Assembly: GCF_000820515.1 (NCBI RefSeq)
Contig: NZ_JXDG01000061.1
Location: 62,001 to 126,000, forward strand
Reading direction: 5' to 3'
DNA from: Pseudomonas batumici
Lineage (GTDB): Bacteria; Pseudomonadota; Gammaproteobacteria; Pseudomonadales; Pseudomonadaceae
DNA: 64,000 bases
A model generated the notes under the pieces. That model searched no databases. It was not told the origin of the DNA and saw nothing but the letters and a program-made list of their open reading frames with translations. Each line of letters starts with the position of its first letter. The stretch's first letter is position 1. Shown piece by piece: positions 8,043-15,291 of this stretch. A program made the translations under genes and the position numbers.

Positions 8043-9260
8043 ATGGCGACCAAAGCAGTCAAAGTCAGCCTTTATGCCTGGGAAGGGACCGACAAGAAAG
8101 GTAATAAAATGTCCGGTGAACTCACCGGCCATAACCCGGCACTGGTCAAAGCACAACTGCGCAAGCAAGGCATCAACCCGGGCAAAGTGCGGAAAAAAAG
8201 CAACTCGATCTTCAGCAAGGGCAAGCGCATCAAGCCCTTGGACATTGCCCTGTTCACCCGCCAGATGGCGACGATGATGAAAGCTGGCGTGCCGTTGCTG
8301 CAGTCCTTCGACATCATCGGCGAGGGCTTCGAGAATCCGAACATGCGCAAGCTGGTGGACGATATCAAGCAGGAAGTCGCCGCCGGCAACAGCTTCGCGA
8401 CATCCTTGCGTAAGAAACCGGAATACTTCGATGATTTGTACTGCAACCTGGTGGATGCGGGCGAACAGGCAGGCGCACTGGAAAGCCTGCTGGAACGGGT
8501 TGCGACCTACAAGGAGAAAACCGAAGCCCTGAAAGCCAAGATCAAGAAGGCGATGAACTACCCCATTGCCGTCGTGCTCGTGGCGATTATCGTTTCTGGG
8601 ATTCTGCTAATCAAAGTCGTTCCGCAGTTCCAGACGATCTTCAAGAGTTTTGGCGCGGAGCTTCCGGCCTTCACCCTGATGGTGATAGGGCTCTCCAACA
8701 TCGTGCAAGAGTGGTGGTGGATCATTATTCTGGCGCTGGTTGCAGCTATCTATTGCCTGAGACGGGCACACAAGACATCCGAGCGCTTTCGCAACTGGAT
8801 GGACAGAACATTGCTGAAGTTCCCGATCATCGGTGGGCTGCTGTATAAATCCGCCGTGGCCCGCTACGCCCGCACCCTCTCGACAACCTTCGCCGCCGGT
8901 GTGCCACTGGTGGAAGCCCTCGATTCCGTGGCTGGTGCCACCGGTAATGTGATCTTCAGAAATGCGGTCCACCGTATCAAGCAGGACGTTTCTACTGGTA
9001 TGCAGTTGAACTTCTCCATGCGGGCGACCGGAGTATTCCCGAGCATGGCCATCCAGATGACCGCCATCGGCGAAGAGTCCGGCGCCCTGGACGATATGCT
9101 GGGCAAAGTGGCGACCTACTATGAAGCAGAGGTCGACAATATGGTCGACAGCCTCACCAGCTTAATGGAACCCATCATCATGACCGTACTCGGCATACTC
9201 GTCGGTGGCCTGGTGATCGCCATGTACCTGCCTATCTTCAAACTCGGCTCAGTAGTCTGA
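8043..9260 (+). CDS. pilC: Type IV pilus inner-membrane platform protein PilC
   Basis: 405 residues with two GspF domains (about 75-195 and 275-395), each ending in a hydrophobic span (AVVLVAIIVSGILLIKVVPQ near 180; MTVLGILVGGLVIAMYLPIF at the C-terminus) and a third span near residue 225. PilC is the membrane platform turned by PilB and PilT during extension and retraction. It starts 3 bases after pilB and ends 2 bases before pilD, so one transcript is expected. Confidence 0.97.
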   Translation: MATKAVKVSLYAWEGTDKKGNKMSGELTGHNPALVKAQLRKQGINPGKVRKKSNSIFSKGKRIKPLDIALFTRQMATMMKAGVPLLQSFDIIGEGFENPNMRKLVDDIKQEVAAGNSFATSLRKKPEYFDDLYCNLVDAGEQAGALESLLERVATYKEKTEALKAKIKKAMNYPIAVVLVAIIVSGILLIKVVPQFQTIFKSFGAELPAFTLMVIGLSNIVQEWWWIIILALVAAIYCLRRAHKTSERFRNWMDRTLLKFPIIGGLLYKSAVARYARTLSTTFAAGVPLVEALDSVAGATGNVIFRNAVHRIKQDVSTGMQLNFSMRATGVFPSMAIQMTAIGEESGALDDMLGKVATYYEAEVDNMVDSLTSLMEPIIMTVLGILVGGLVIAMYLPIFKLGSVV

Positions 9261-9262
9261 AC

Positions 9263-10135
9263 ATGCCCCTACCCGACTTCCTGGCCAGCCAACCGCTGGC
9301 CTTCGTTGCATTCGCCCTGCTCCTCGGCCTGATCGTCGGCAGCTTCCTCAACGTCGTGATCTGGCGCCTGCCGAAAATGCTCGAACGCGACTGGCGCACC
9401 CAGGCCCACGAAGTCCTAGGCCTGCCCCAACCCGCGCCCGGCCCGACCTACAACCTGATACTGCCGCACTCCCATTGCCCGCACTGCAATCACCAGATCC
9501 GCGCCTGGGAAAATCTCCCGCTGATCAGCTACGCCCTGCTACGCGGCAAATGCTCCAGTTGCAAGGCTCCCATCGGCAAACGCTACCCGCTGACCGAACT
9601 GGCCTGCGGCCTGCTCTCGGCCTTTGTCGCCTGGCATTTCGGTTTCGGCTGGCCCGCCGGCCTGATGCTGGTGCTGAGCTGGGGCCTGCTGGCCATGAGC
9701 CTGATCGACGCCGACCACCAACTGCTGCCTGACGCCCTGGTCCTGCCGCTGCTCTGGCTCGGCCTGATCGCCAACCACTTCGGCCTCTTCACCAGCCTGG
9801 ACAACGCCCTGTGGGGCGCCGTGGCCGGCTATCTGAGCCTCTGGTCGGTCTATTGGCTGTTCAAGCTGTTCACCGGCAAGGAAGGCATGGGCCATGGCGA
9901 CTTCAAGCTGCTGGCGATGCTCGGCGCCTGGGGCGGCTGGCAGATCCTGCCGCTGACCATCCTGCTGTCATCCCTGGTGGGCGCCGTGCTGGGCCTGATT
10001 CTGCTTCGCCTGCGCAACGCCCAGACCTCGACGCCGATCCCCTTCGGTCCCTATCTGGCGATTGCCGGCTGGATTGCCTTGCTCTGGGGTGGTCAAATAA
10101 CCACTTCCTATCTGCAGTTTGCCGGTTTCAAATGA
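9263..10135 (+). CDS. pilD: Prepilin peptidase / N-methyltransferase PilD
   Basis: 290 residues, polytopic. The cytoplasmic loop has the paired cysteines CPHC...CSSC that mark bifunctional prepilin peptidases. The two catalytic aspartates are in LIDADHQLLPD (near 147) and GMGHGDFK (near 213). It cuts prepilins after the leader Gly and methylates the new N-terminus, serving PilA, the minor pilins here and type II secretion pseudopilins elsewhere. Its stop overlaps the coaE start. Confidence 0.97.
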   Translation: MPLPDFLASQPLAFVAFALLLGLIVGSFLNVVIWRLPKMLERDWRTQAHEVLGLPQPAPGPTYNLILPHSHCPHCNHQIRAWENLPLISYALLRGKCSSCKAPIGKRYPLTELACGLLSAFVAWHFGFGWPAGLMLVLSWGLLAMSLIDADHQLLPDALVLPLLWLGLIANHFGLFTSLDNALWGAVAGYLSLWSVYWLFKLFTGKEGMGHGDFKLLAMLGAWGGWQILPLTILLSSLVGAVLGLILLRLRNAQTSTPIPFGPYLAIAGWIALLWGGQITTSYLQFAGFK

Positions 10136-10755
10136 CCAAACCCGCTTCAAAACCCTGGATTCTCGGCCTCACCGGCGGCATCGGTAGCGGCAAGAGCGCA
10201 GCGGCCCAACACTTCAGCGAACTCGGCATCCATACCGTGGACGCCGATCACGCCGCCCGCTGGGTGGTGGAGCCCGGTCGTCCGGCGCTGGAAAAGATCG
10301 TCGAGCACTTCGGCCCCGGCGTGCTTCAAGCCGACGGCCAACTGGACCGCGGCGCCCTGCGCGCGCTGATCTTCGAAGCCCCGGAACAACGGCGCTGGCT
10401 CGAAGCCCTGCTGCATCCGCTGATCGGCGAAGAAATCGCCAGCCATCTGGCCCGCGCGCAATCGCCCTACGCGATCCTGGTGTCGCCGCTGCTGGTGGAA
10501 TCGGGGCAATACAAGAACACCCAGCGCGTGCTGGTGATCGATGCCCCGCAGGCGCTGCAGATCCAGCGCACCCTGCAACGGGACCAGACCAGCGAACAAC
10601 AGGTGCAAGCCATCCTCAAGGTCCAGGCCAGCCGTGAAGAACGCCTGCGCCATGCCGACGATGTGCTGGTCAACGACCGCGACCTGACCTGGCTGCACAG
10701 CGAGGTCGAGCGCCTGCATCACTTTTATCTGACTTTGCGTGGAGGCCACCCATGA
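10132..10755 (+). CDS. coaE: Dephospho-CoA kinase
   Basis: 207 residues. P-loop GGIGSGKS near residue 15, the conserved VDADHAAR and HPLIGEEI, and a LID-like region with RTLQRD. It phosphorylates the 3'-hydroxyl of dephospho-CoA, the last step of CoA synthesis. The ATG at 10132 overlaps the pilD TGA, and its own stop overlaps yacG by 4 bases, so it is translationally coupled in the pilBCD-coaE-yacG transcript. Confidence 0.96.
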   Translation: MTKPASKPWILGLTGGIGSGKSAAAQHFSELGIHTVDADHAARWVVEPGRPALEKIVEHFGPGVLQADGQLDRGALRALIFEAPEQRRWLEALLHPLIGEEIASHLARAQSPYAILVSPLLVESGQYKNTQRVLVIDAPQALQIQRTLQRDQTSEQQVQAILKVQASREERLRHADDVLVNDRDLTWLHSEVERLHHFYLTLRGGHP

Positions 10756-10955
10756 GCCAACCCTTGACCGTTGAATGCCCGACCTGCGGCGCCCCCGTGG
10801 AATGGACCGCCGCCAATCCGCAGCGGCCGTTCTGCTCCGACCGCTGCAAACTGATCGACCTCGGCGCCTGGGCCTCGGAGGAACACAAGATTCCCGTCAG
10901 CCCCGACGCCGAGGACGATCTGTTCTCCGACGATCTGCCGCCTCGCGCCCACTGA
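10752..10955 (+). CDS. yacG: DNA gyrase inhibitor / zinc-ribbon protein YacG
   Basis: 67 residues with the four zinc ligands CPTC and CSDRC and the family core FCSDRCKLIDLGAWA. An acidic tail (DAEDDLFSDDL) follows. E. coli YacG binds GyrB and inhibits gyrase; the same role is inferred. Start overlaps coaE (ATGA). Confidence 0.93.
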   Translation: MSQPLTVECPTCGAPVEWTAANPQRPFCSDRCKLIDLGAWASEEHKIPVSPDAEDDLFSDDLPPRAH

Positions 10956-10966
10956 TCGTCAAAAAA

Positions 10967-11182
10967 TCAGGGCCGCATAAAACCGTATTCCTGGTCGTCA
11001 TCGAGGTTCTCGGCGAGAAATTGCAGTTCGTCCGCCAGATCCTCCGCACTGCGCACCGCCTTGCTTTGCTGCACCACCGCGCTGAGCAAGGCGCGCAGGC
11101 CCAGCCCCGGCTCGAATCCCGCCACCTGCGCCGCCTCCAGGCTAGCCCGCACTTCCTGACGCGCCCATTCGTACACACTCAT
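10967..11182 (-). CDS. Small conserved Pseudomonas protein, unknown function
   Basis: 71 residues from the ATG at 11182, chosen because GGGGAG lies about 9 bases upstream; an in-frame ATG 10 codons earlier lacks such a site. It is soluble, helical and acidic (AEDLADELQFLAENLDDD), starting MSVYEWARQEVRASLEAA. No motif points to a function. It is convergent with yacG and downstream of the CbiM-like gene on the same strand, 63 bases away. Confidence 0.7.
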   Translation of the reverse strand: MSVYEWARQEVRASLEAAQVAGFEPGLGLRALLSAVVQQSKAVRSAEDLADELQFLAENLDDDQEYGFMRP

Positions 11183-11245
11183 GACCTTGCTCCCCGGTTT
11201 TTTCCGCAGCATGGTCGCGGGGCGATCCGACGGGATTGACCCAGG

Positions 11246-11932
11246 TCAACGGGGCTCGTTGTCCTTCCAGGGCGCCGACAGGTAGCGCGTGCGGTTGAAG
11301 GTTTCCAGCCACTCCGGACAGAACACCACCAACGCGCTGACCAGCATGCCGTTGATAAAGGCCTCGGGAAAAATCAGCAGCCACAGGTAGCCGACAAAAT
11401 CCTCCAGCCACTCCGGCAGGGCGAAACGCTCGTCGAACCACAGCAAGCCCAGGGTCGAGAGCAGGCAGAGCAAGGCCGCCAGGGCCGCGGCGAAAAAGCC
11501 CGAACAGAAGATATAGACAAAGGGATTACGCGGCTGCGCCCGCTCCACCAGGATCGCACAGGTCTCCGTCACCAGCACCGGCAACAGGATCAGCAAGGTG
11601 CCATTGACCCCGAGTGCCGCCAGGTCCTGGTGACCCAGCAGCACGAGGCCGAGCTGCGCCACCAGGCCGCCGACAATCGCCAGCGGCCAATCCAGCAGCA
11701 GGGTCACCGCCGTCAGGCCGATGAAGTGATAGGACACCCCGGTGTCGAAGTCGCGCCGTACCAGCCAGAGCAGGAACAGGGCGAAGACCGTTCCGAACAG
11801 TAGGTGCTGGCGGCGACTGTCGGTGAACAGCTCGACCCAGGGCGAACGCCAGATCGCCCAGACAATCACCGGCAGATAGATCAGCCAGCCGATGACCAGG
11901 CTGGCGGGCGACAACAGTTGCGCGCCAATCAT
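11246..11932 (-). CDS. CbiM-like (energy-coupling-factor permease family) membrane protein
   Basis: 228 residues from the ATG at 11932, picked over one 7 codons upstream because GAGG sits 8-10 bases before it. Six or seven hydrophobic spans; conserved stretches include SYHFIGLTAVTLLLDWPLAI and FPEAFINGMLVSALVVF. These fit the CbiM/NikM-like family, which normally begins Met-His-Ile with the His binding Co or Ni. Here the N-terminus is MIGAQLL, and no CbiN, CbiQ or CbiO gene is next to it. The fold assignment is moderately sure; metal transport is doubtful. Confidence 0.65.
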   Translation of the reverse strand: MIGAQLLSPASLVIGWLIYLPVIVWAIWRSPWVELFTDSRRQHLLFGTVFALFLLWLVRRDFDTGVSYHFIGLTAVTLLLDWPLAIVGGLVAQLGLVLLGHQDLAALGVNGTLLILLPVLVTETCAILVERAQPRNPFVYIFCSGFFAAALAALLCLLSTLGLLWFDERFALPEWLEDFVGYLWLLIFPEAFINGMLVSALVVFCPEWLETFNRTRYLSAPWKDNEPR

Positions 11933-12086
11933 AAGGACATCCTCACCCTCCATGGACTCGATAACAGCACCCGGCCGCCCCGGACTGCTTGCGTCCTACA
12001 GTCTACACCGCCCTTTACGCAGTACCGCGTCGACAAAATTTTCCCCGCACTTCCAGACGTTACGGATTCGACGCTAAGCTTGGGCC

Positions 12087-12713
12087 ATGGACGATTCGGA
12101 TTTTTTACGCTTGCTGACCATCCAGGCCGAGCAAGCCAACACCTTCCTTTCCAATGCCCGCAAATGGGAGCGTGAGCGTTGGGTCTGCCAGCGCCTGCTG
12201 CAAGGGCTGAACATTGCCTACCGCGCCGAAGACTTCCTCCCCGCCCAGGAGCCGCCGGACGTACTGTTTCGCGACGCCTGCTTCGAGGTGTTCTTCGTTC
12301 TCGACGAAGGCCGGCGGCTCAACGATGAGTGGCGCGAAGAGTTGCAGCGCCGGCGCAGCGCCTTTTCCTTGAGCCAACTGGTACGCCGCGAAGCCAAGCC
12401 CAGGCGCATTCCCGCCACCGAACTGCTGCAACGGCTGGCGCCGACCCTGCGCAAGAAAGCCCACAACTACCAGGAACGCGGGCTGGACCTGGCTGAACTG
12501 GATATCATCGCCTTCGCCAGCCTCAAGCGCGAAGTGCTGGACCTCAACAGCCACTTCCCGCCTCCAACCGAATACCTGCGCCAGGGCTGGCGCTCGCTGT
12601 CGCTGGTGGGTCCGACCTTCGCCCGGGTGCTGTTCGCCCACCCCGATGCCCCGGACTTCCTGCGCGGCAATCTGGGGCGCAGCATCGTTTTCGATGTCGG
12701 CATCAGCCTGTAA
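12087..12713 (+). CDS. DUF1780-type conserved protein
   Basis: 208 residues, soluble. MDDSDFLRLLTIQAEQANTFLSN begins it, and PPDVLFRDACFEVFFVLDEGRR in the first half has an alternating hydrophobic/acidic pattern that could be the core of a nuclease-like fold. I recognise it as the Pseudomonas DUF1780 family, in which a restriction-endonuclease-like fold has been suggested; I cannot verify active residues. It is divergent from the CbiM-like gene with about 150 bases between, and followed by a small membrane-protein gene. Confidence 0.65.
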   Translation: MDDSDFLRLLTIQAEQANTFLSNARKWERERWVCQRLLQGLNIAYRAEDFLPAQEPPDVLFRDACFEVFFVLDEGRRLNDEWREELQRRRSAFSLSQLVRREAKPRRIPATELLQRLAPTLRKKAHNYQERGLDLAELDIIAFASLKREVLDLNSHFPPPTEYLRQGWRSLSLVGPTFARVLFAHPDAPDFLRGNLGRSIVFDVGISL

Positions 12714-12782
12714 GCCCATGGCGCAATCAACGCGTCAGTGATACAAAGCACGCTAATGACGTCTACCTGAGACGAGGCTCCC

Positions 12783-12956
12783 ATGACCAGCCGCCTGAAC
12801 CCCGACGACCAGCAGCATGTCGATCAGTATCTGCAGCTTCCCCAACACCGAGTCGAGCGCCGGCCCTTTCGGCCGTGGATGCTCCTGGTGGTGGTGCTGA
12901 GCGCGGTCATCGGCCTGGGCCTGTTGAGCCGCCTCCTGAGTTACCTGGTGCTATGA
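12783..12956 (+). CDS. Small single-span membrane protein, DUF3094 type
   Basis: 57 residues, below usual ORF cutoffs. The N-terminal half is polar (MTSRLNPDDQQHVDQYL), then RPFRPW and one membrane helix MLLVVVLSAVIGLGLLSRLL. GAGG precedes the ATG. It resembles the short DUF3094 proteins found in front of ndh in Pseudomonas, and ndh starts 63 bases downstream, so they may be co-expressed. Confidence 0.75.
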   Translation: MTSRLNPDDQQHVDQYLQLPQHRVERRPFRPWMLLVVVLSAVIGLGLLSRLLSYLVL

Positions 12957-13019
12957 GCTGCCTCGCGCTCGCCCGGATAACCCAGGCAAAGATTTCCTTT
13001 AGCCTTGCGAGATATCCCC

Positions 13020-14318
13020 ATGAACCATCGTATCGTGATCGTCGGCGGCGGCGCCGGCGGCCTGGAGTTGGCGACCCGCCTGGGTAAGACCCTGGGTAAG
13101 CGCGGCATTGCCAGCATCATGCTGGTCGACGCGAACCTGACCCATATCTGGAAACCCCTGCTGCATGAAGTGGCGGCCGGCTCCCTCAATTCTTCGGCCG
13201 ACGAGCTCAACTATGTCGCCCAGGCGAAATGGAACCACTTCGAGTTCCAGCTGGGGCGCATGAGCGGGCTCGACCGCGAGCAGAAAAAGATCCAGTTGGC
13301 CGCCACCTACGATGAACAGGGCGTGGAGCTGCTGCCTGCCCGCGAACTGGCCTACGACTCGCTGGTGATCGCGGTGGGCAGTACCACCAATGATTTCGGC
13401 ACCCAGGGCGCGGCGCAACACTGCCTGTTCCTCGACACCCGCAAACAGGCCGAGCGCTTCCACCAGCAGTTGCTCAACCACTACCTGCGCGCCCACGCCG
13501 GGCAAACCGATGCGCTCGAGCAGATCAGCGTGGCGATCGTCGGCGCCGGTGCCACAGGCGTGGAACTGGCGGCCGAGCTGCATAACGCCGCCCATGAGCT
13601 GGCGGCCTACGGCCTGGACCGCATCAAGCCGGAAAACATGCACATCACCCTGATCGAGGCCGGCCCGCGCGTGCTGCCGGCCCTGCCGGAGCGCATCGGC
13701 GGGCCGGTGCACAAGACCCTGGAGAAACTCGGGGTGCGGGTCATGACCAATGCGGCCGTGAGCGAAGTCACCGCCGAAAACCTGGTGACCGCCGACGGCC
13801 AGGTGATTGCCGCGAGCCTCAAGGTCTGGGCGGCGGGGATTCGCGCACCGGGCTTTCTCAAGGACATCGATGGCCTGGAAACCAACCGGATCAATCAGCT
13901 CCAGGTATTGCCGACCCTGCAGACCACCCGCGACGAGAATATCTTTGCCTTCGGTGACTGCGCGGCCTGCCCGCAACCGGGAAGCGACCGCAATGTGCCG
14001 CCACGGGCACAGGCGGCGCATCAACAGGCGTCATTGCTGGCCAAGTCGCTGAAACTGCGCATCGAAGGCAAGAGCCTGCCGGAGTATCGCTATACCGACT
14101 ACGGCTCGCTGATTTCGCTGTCGCGGTTTTCCGCCGTCGGCAACCTGATGGGTAACCTGACCGGCAGCGTGATGCTGGAGGGCTGGCTGGCGCGGATGTT
14201 CTACATATCGCTGTACCGGATGCACCAGATGGCGCTGTACGGCACCTTCCGCACCCTGATGCTGATGCTGGGCAGCCGGATCGGACGGGGTACGGATCCG
14301 CGCTTGAAGCTGCACTGA
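13020..14318 (+). CDS. ndh: Type II NADH dehydrogenase
   Basis: 432 residues. Two Rossmann motifs, IVGGGAGGLELATRLG at the N-terminus for FAD and IVGAGATGVELAAEL near 175 for NADH. FAFGDCAACP gives the C-terminal FAD contact, and an amphipathic tail with RMHQMALYGTFRTLML is the membrane anchor typical of Ndh. It passes electrons from NADH to quinone without pumping protons. The start MNHRIVIVGGG at 13020 was chosen over a frame extension of 5 codons. A REP element follows the stop immediately. Confidence 0.95.
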   Translation: MNHRIVIVGGGAGGLELATRLGKTLGKRGIASIMLVDANLTHIWKPLLHEVAAGSLNSSADELNYVAQAKWNHFEFQLGRMSGLDREQKKIQLAATYDEQGVELLPARELAYDSLVIAVGSTTNDFGTQGAAQHCLFLDTRKQAERFHQQLLNHYLRAHAGQTDALEQISVAIVGAGATGVELAAELHNAAHELAAYGLDRIKPENMHITLIEAGPRVLPALPERIGGPVHKTLEKLGVRVMTNAAVSEVTAENLVTADGQVIAASLKVWAAGIRAPGFLKDIDGLETNRINQLQVLPTLQTTRDENIFAFGDCAACPQPGSDRNVPPRAQAAHQQASLLAKSLKLRIEGKSLPEYRYTDYGSLISLSRFSAVGNLMGNLTGSVMLEGWLARMFYISLYRMHQMALYGTFRTLMLMLGSRIGRGTDPRLKLH

Positions 14319-14320
14319 TA

Positions 14321-14392
14321 GCGGGCTTGCCAGCGAAGCAGAGGTCCTTGAGGCCGCTAAAAGCTTCGCTGGCAAGCCAGGCTCCTACAAGG
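14321..14392. repeat. REP pair (REPIN), left arm truncated
   Basis: GGCTTGCCAGCGAAG at the left and CTTCGCTGGCAAGCCAGGCTCCTACA at the right form an inverted pair. The left arm lacks the GTAGGAGC end seen in other copies of this window. Confidence 0.85.
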
Positions 14393-14437
14393 CCTGCGTC
14401 GTCCAGTGCGATCAAAAGCCTTGAGTAAAATACAGGC

Positions 14438-14470
14438 AAAAAAAAAGCACCCTTTCGGGTGCTTTTTTCT
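14438..14470 (-). terminator. Bidirectional terminator at end of tRNA cluster
   Basis: AAAGCACCC-TTT(C)-GGGTGCTTT flanked by A-run and T-run, usable in both directions. It would end the tRNA transcript from the right and ndh from the left. Confidence 0.85.
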
Positions 14471-14475
14471 GAAGA

Positions 14476-14552
14476 TGGTCGGGGTAAGGGGATTCGAACT
14501 CCTGACATCCTGCTCCCAAAGCAGGCGCGCTACCGGACTGCGCTATACCCCG
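14476..14552 (-). tRNA. tRNA-Pro (anticodon TGG), copy 1
   Basis: 77 bases on the minus strand, starting CGGGGTAT, D arm GCGCAGTCCGGTAGCGC, anticodon loop TTTGGGA (anticodon TGG), T arm GAGTTCGAATCC and encoded CCA. Identical to the copy at 14727-14803. Confidence 0.96.
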
Positions 14553-14582
14553 GTAAAAAAAAGGCACCCCTGAAAGGCGCCT
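14553..14582 (-). terminator. Terminator-like hairpin between tRNA-Lys and tRNA-Pro copy 1
   Basis: Minus strand AAGGCGCC-loop-GGTGCCTT followed by TTTTTT, just before the 5' end of tRNA-Pro copy 1. The short remaining space (to 14645) shows nothing else. It could limit read-through into copy 1. Confidence 0.6.
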
Positions 14583-14645
14583 TCTTCGAACAGCGCTTTT
14601 GGCCTCTGTTCTTAAGATTCGATTCCAGCGAACTGGTCTCAAAAA

Positions 14646-14721
14646 TGGTGGGTCGTGTGGGATTCGAACCTACGACCAATTGGTTAAAAGCCAACTGCTC
14701 TACCAACTGAGCTAACGACCC
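14646..14721 (-). tRNA. tRNA-Lys (anticodon TTT)
   Basis: 76 bases, starting GGGTCGTTAGCTCAGTTGG, anticodon loop CTTTTAA (TTT), T arm AGGTTCGAATCC and CCA end. Confidence 0.97.
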
Positions 14722-14726
14722 AAAAA

Positions 14727-14803
14727 TGGTCGGGGTAAGGGGATTCGAACTCCTGACATCCTGCTCCCAAAGCAGGCGCGCTACCGGACTGCGCTATACC
14801 CCG
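14727..14803 (-). tRNA. tRNA-Pro (anticodon TGG), copy 2
   Basis: Same 77-base sequence as copy 1, placed between tRNA-Asn and tRNA-Lys, 5 bases before the latter. Confidence 0.96.
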
Positions 14804-14812
14804 ATTTGAAAT

Positions 14813-14888
14813 TGGCTCCGTGACCAGGACTCGAACCTGGGACCCAATGATTAACAGTCATTTGCTCTACCGACTGAGCTATCACGGA
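14813..14888 (-). tRNA. tRNA-Asn (anticodon GTT)
   Basis: 76 bases starting TCCGTGATAGCTCAGTCGG, anticodon loop CTGTTAA (GTT), T arm CAGGTTCGAGTCC and GCCA end. First gene of the cluster. Confidence 0.96.
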
Positions 14889-14989
14889 ACTACATATTTC
14901 AAGTTACAACCTTTACCGCAGGCTCCCATCGCTGAAAGCTTCCTCAACCAGGCTTTTGCATCGCTGCGTTCGCTTGTCTGAGGCGCGCT

Positions 14990-15017
14990 ATTCTACAACC
15001 TTGGAAACCTCTGTCAA
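14990..15017 (-). promoter_or_regulatory. Promoter of the Asn-Pro-Lys-Pro tRNA cluster
   Basis: Minus strand TTGACA (15012-15017), 16-base spacer, TAGAAT (14990-14995), followed by GCGCGCC, the GC-rich discriminator typical of stringently controlled stable-RNA promoters. The rest of the 14889-15291 gap holds only the REP pair. Confidence 0.8.
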
Positions 15018-15181
15018 CCCCCTAAATTGCTTTCAAGACAATGATTTGCAATCTTTTTTCTGATTTCCCTTGTGGGAGAAATCTGAGGGGTGACGTACTG
15101 CGGGGCGCACTTTACAAGCCTTTGTCCTTGAGTTCAACGCCCTATCGAAAAAAAAGCCTTCTGAAATCGCAATGCCCCGTG

Positions 15182-15266
15182 TGTAGGAGCCGGCTTGCTG
15201 GCGATGAGGCCAGAAAGTCTTGCATCGACTATTCGACCGCCATCGCCAGCAAGCCGGCTCCTACAA
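15182..15266. repeat. REP pair (REPIN)
   Basis: TGTAGGAGCCGGCTTGCTGG with GCGATGAG at the left, and its inverted copy at 15241-15265. The GTAGGAGC ends point outward. Confidence 0.92.
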
Positions 15267-15291
15267 GGGGATCGCGTAGATCCCCAGGCAC

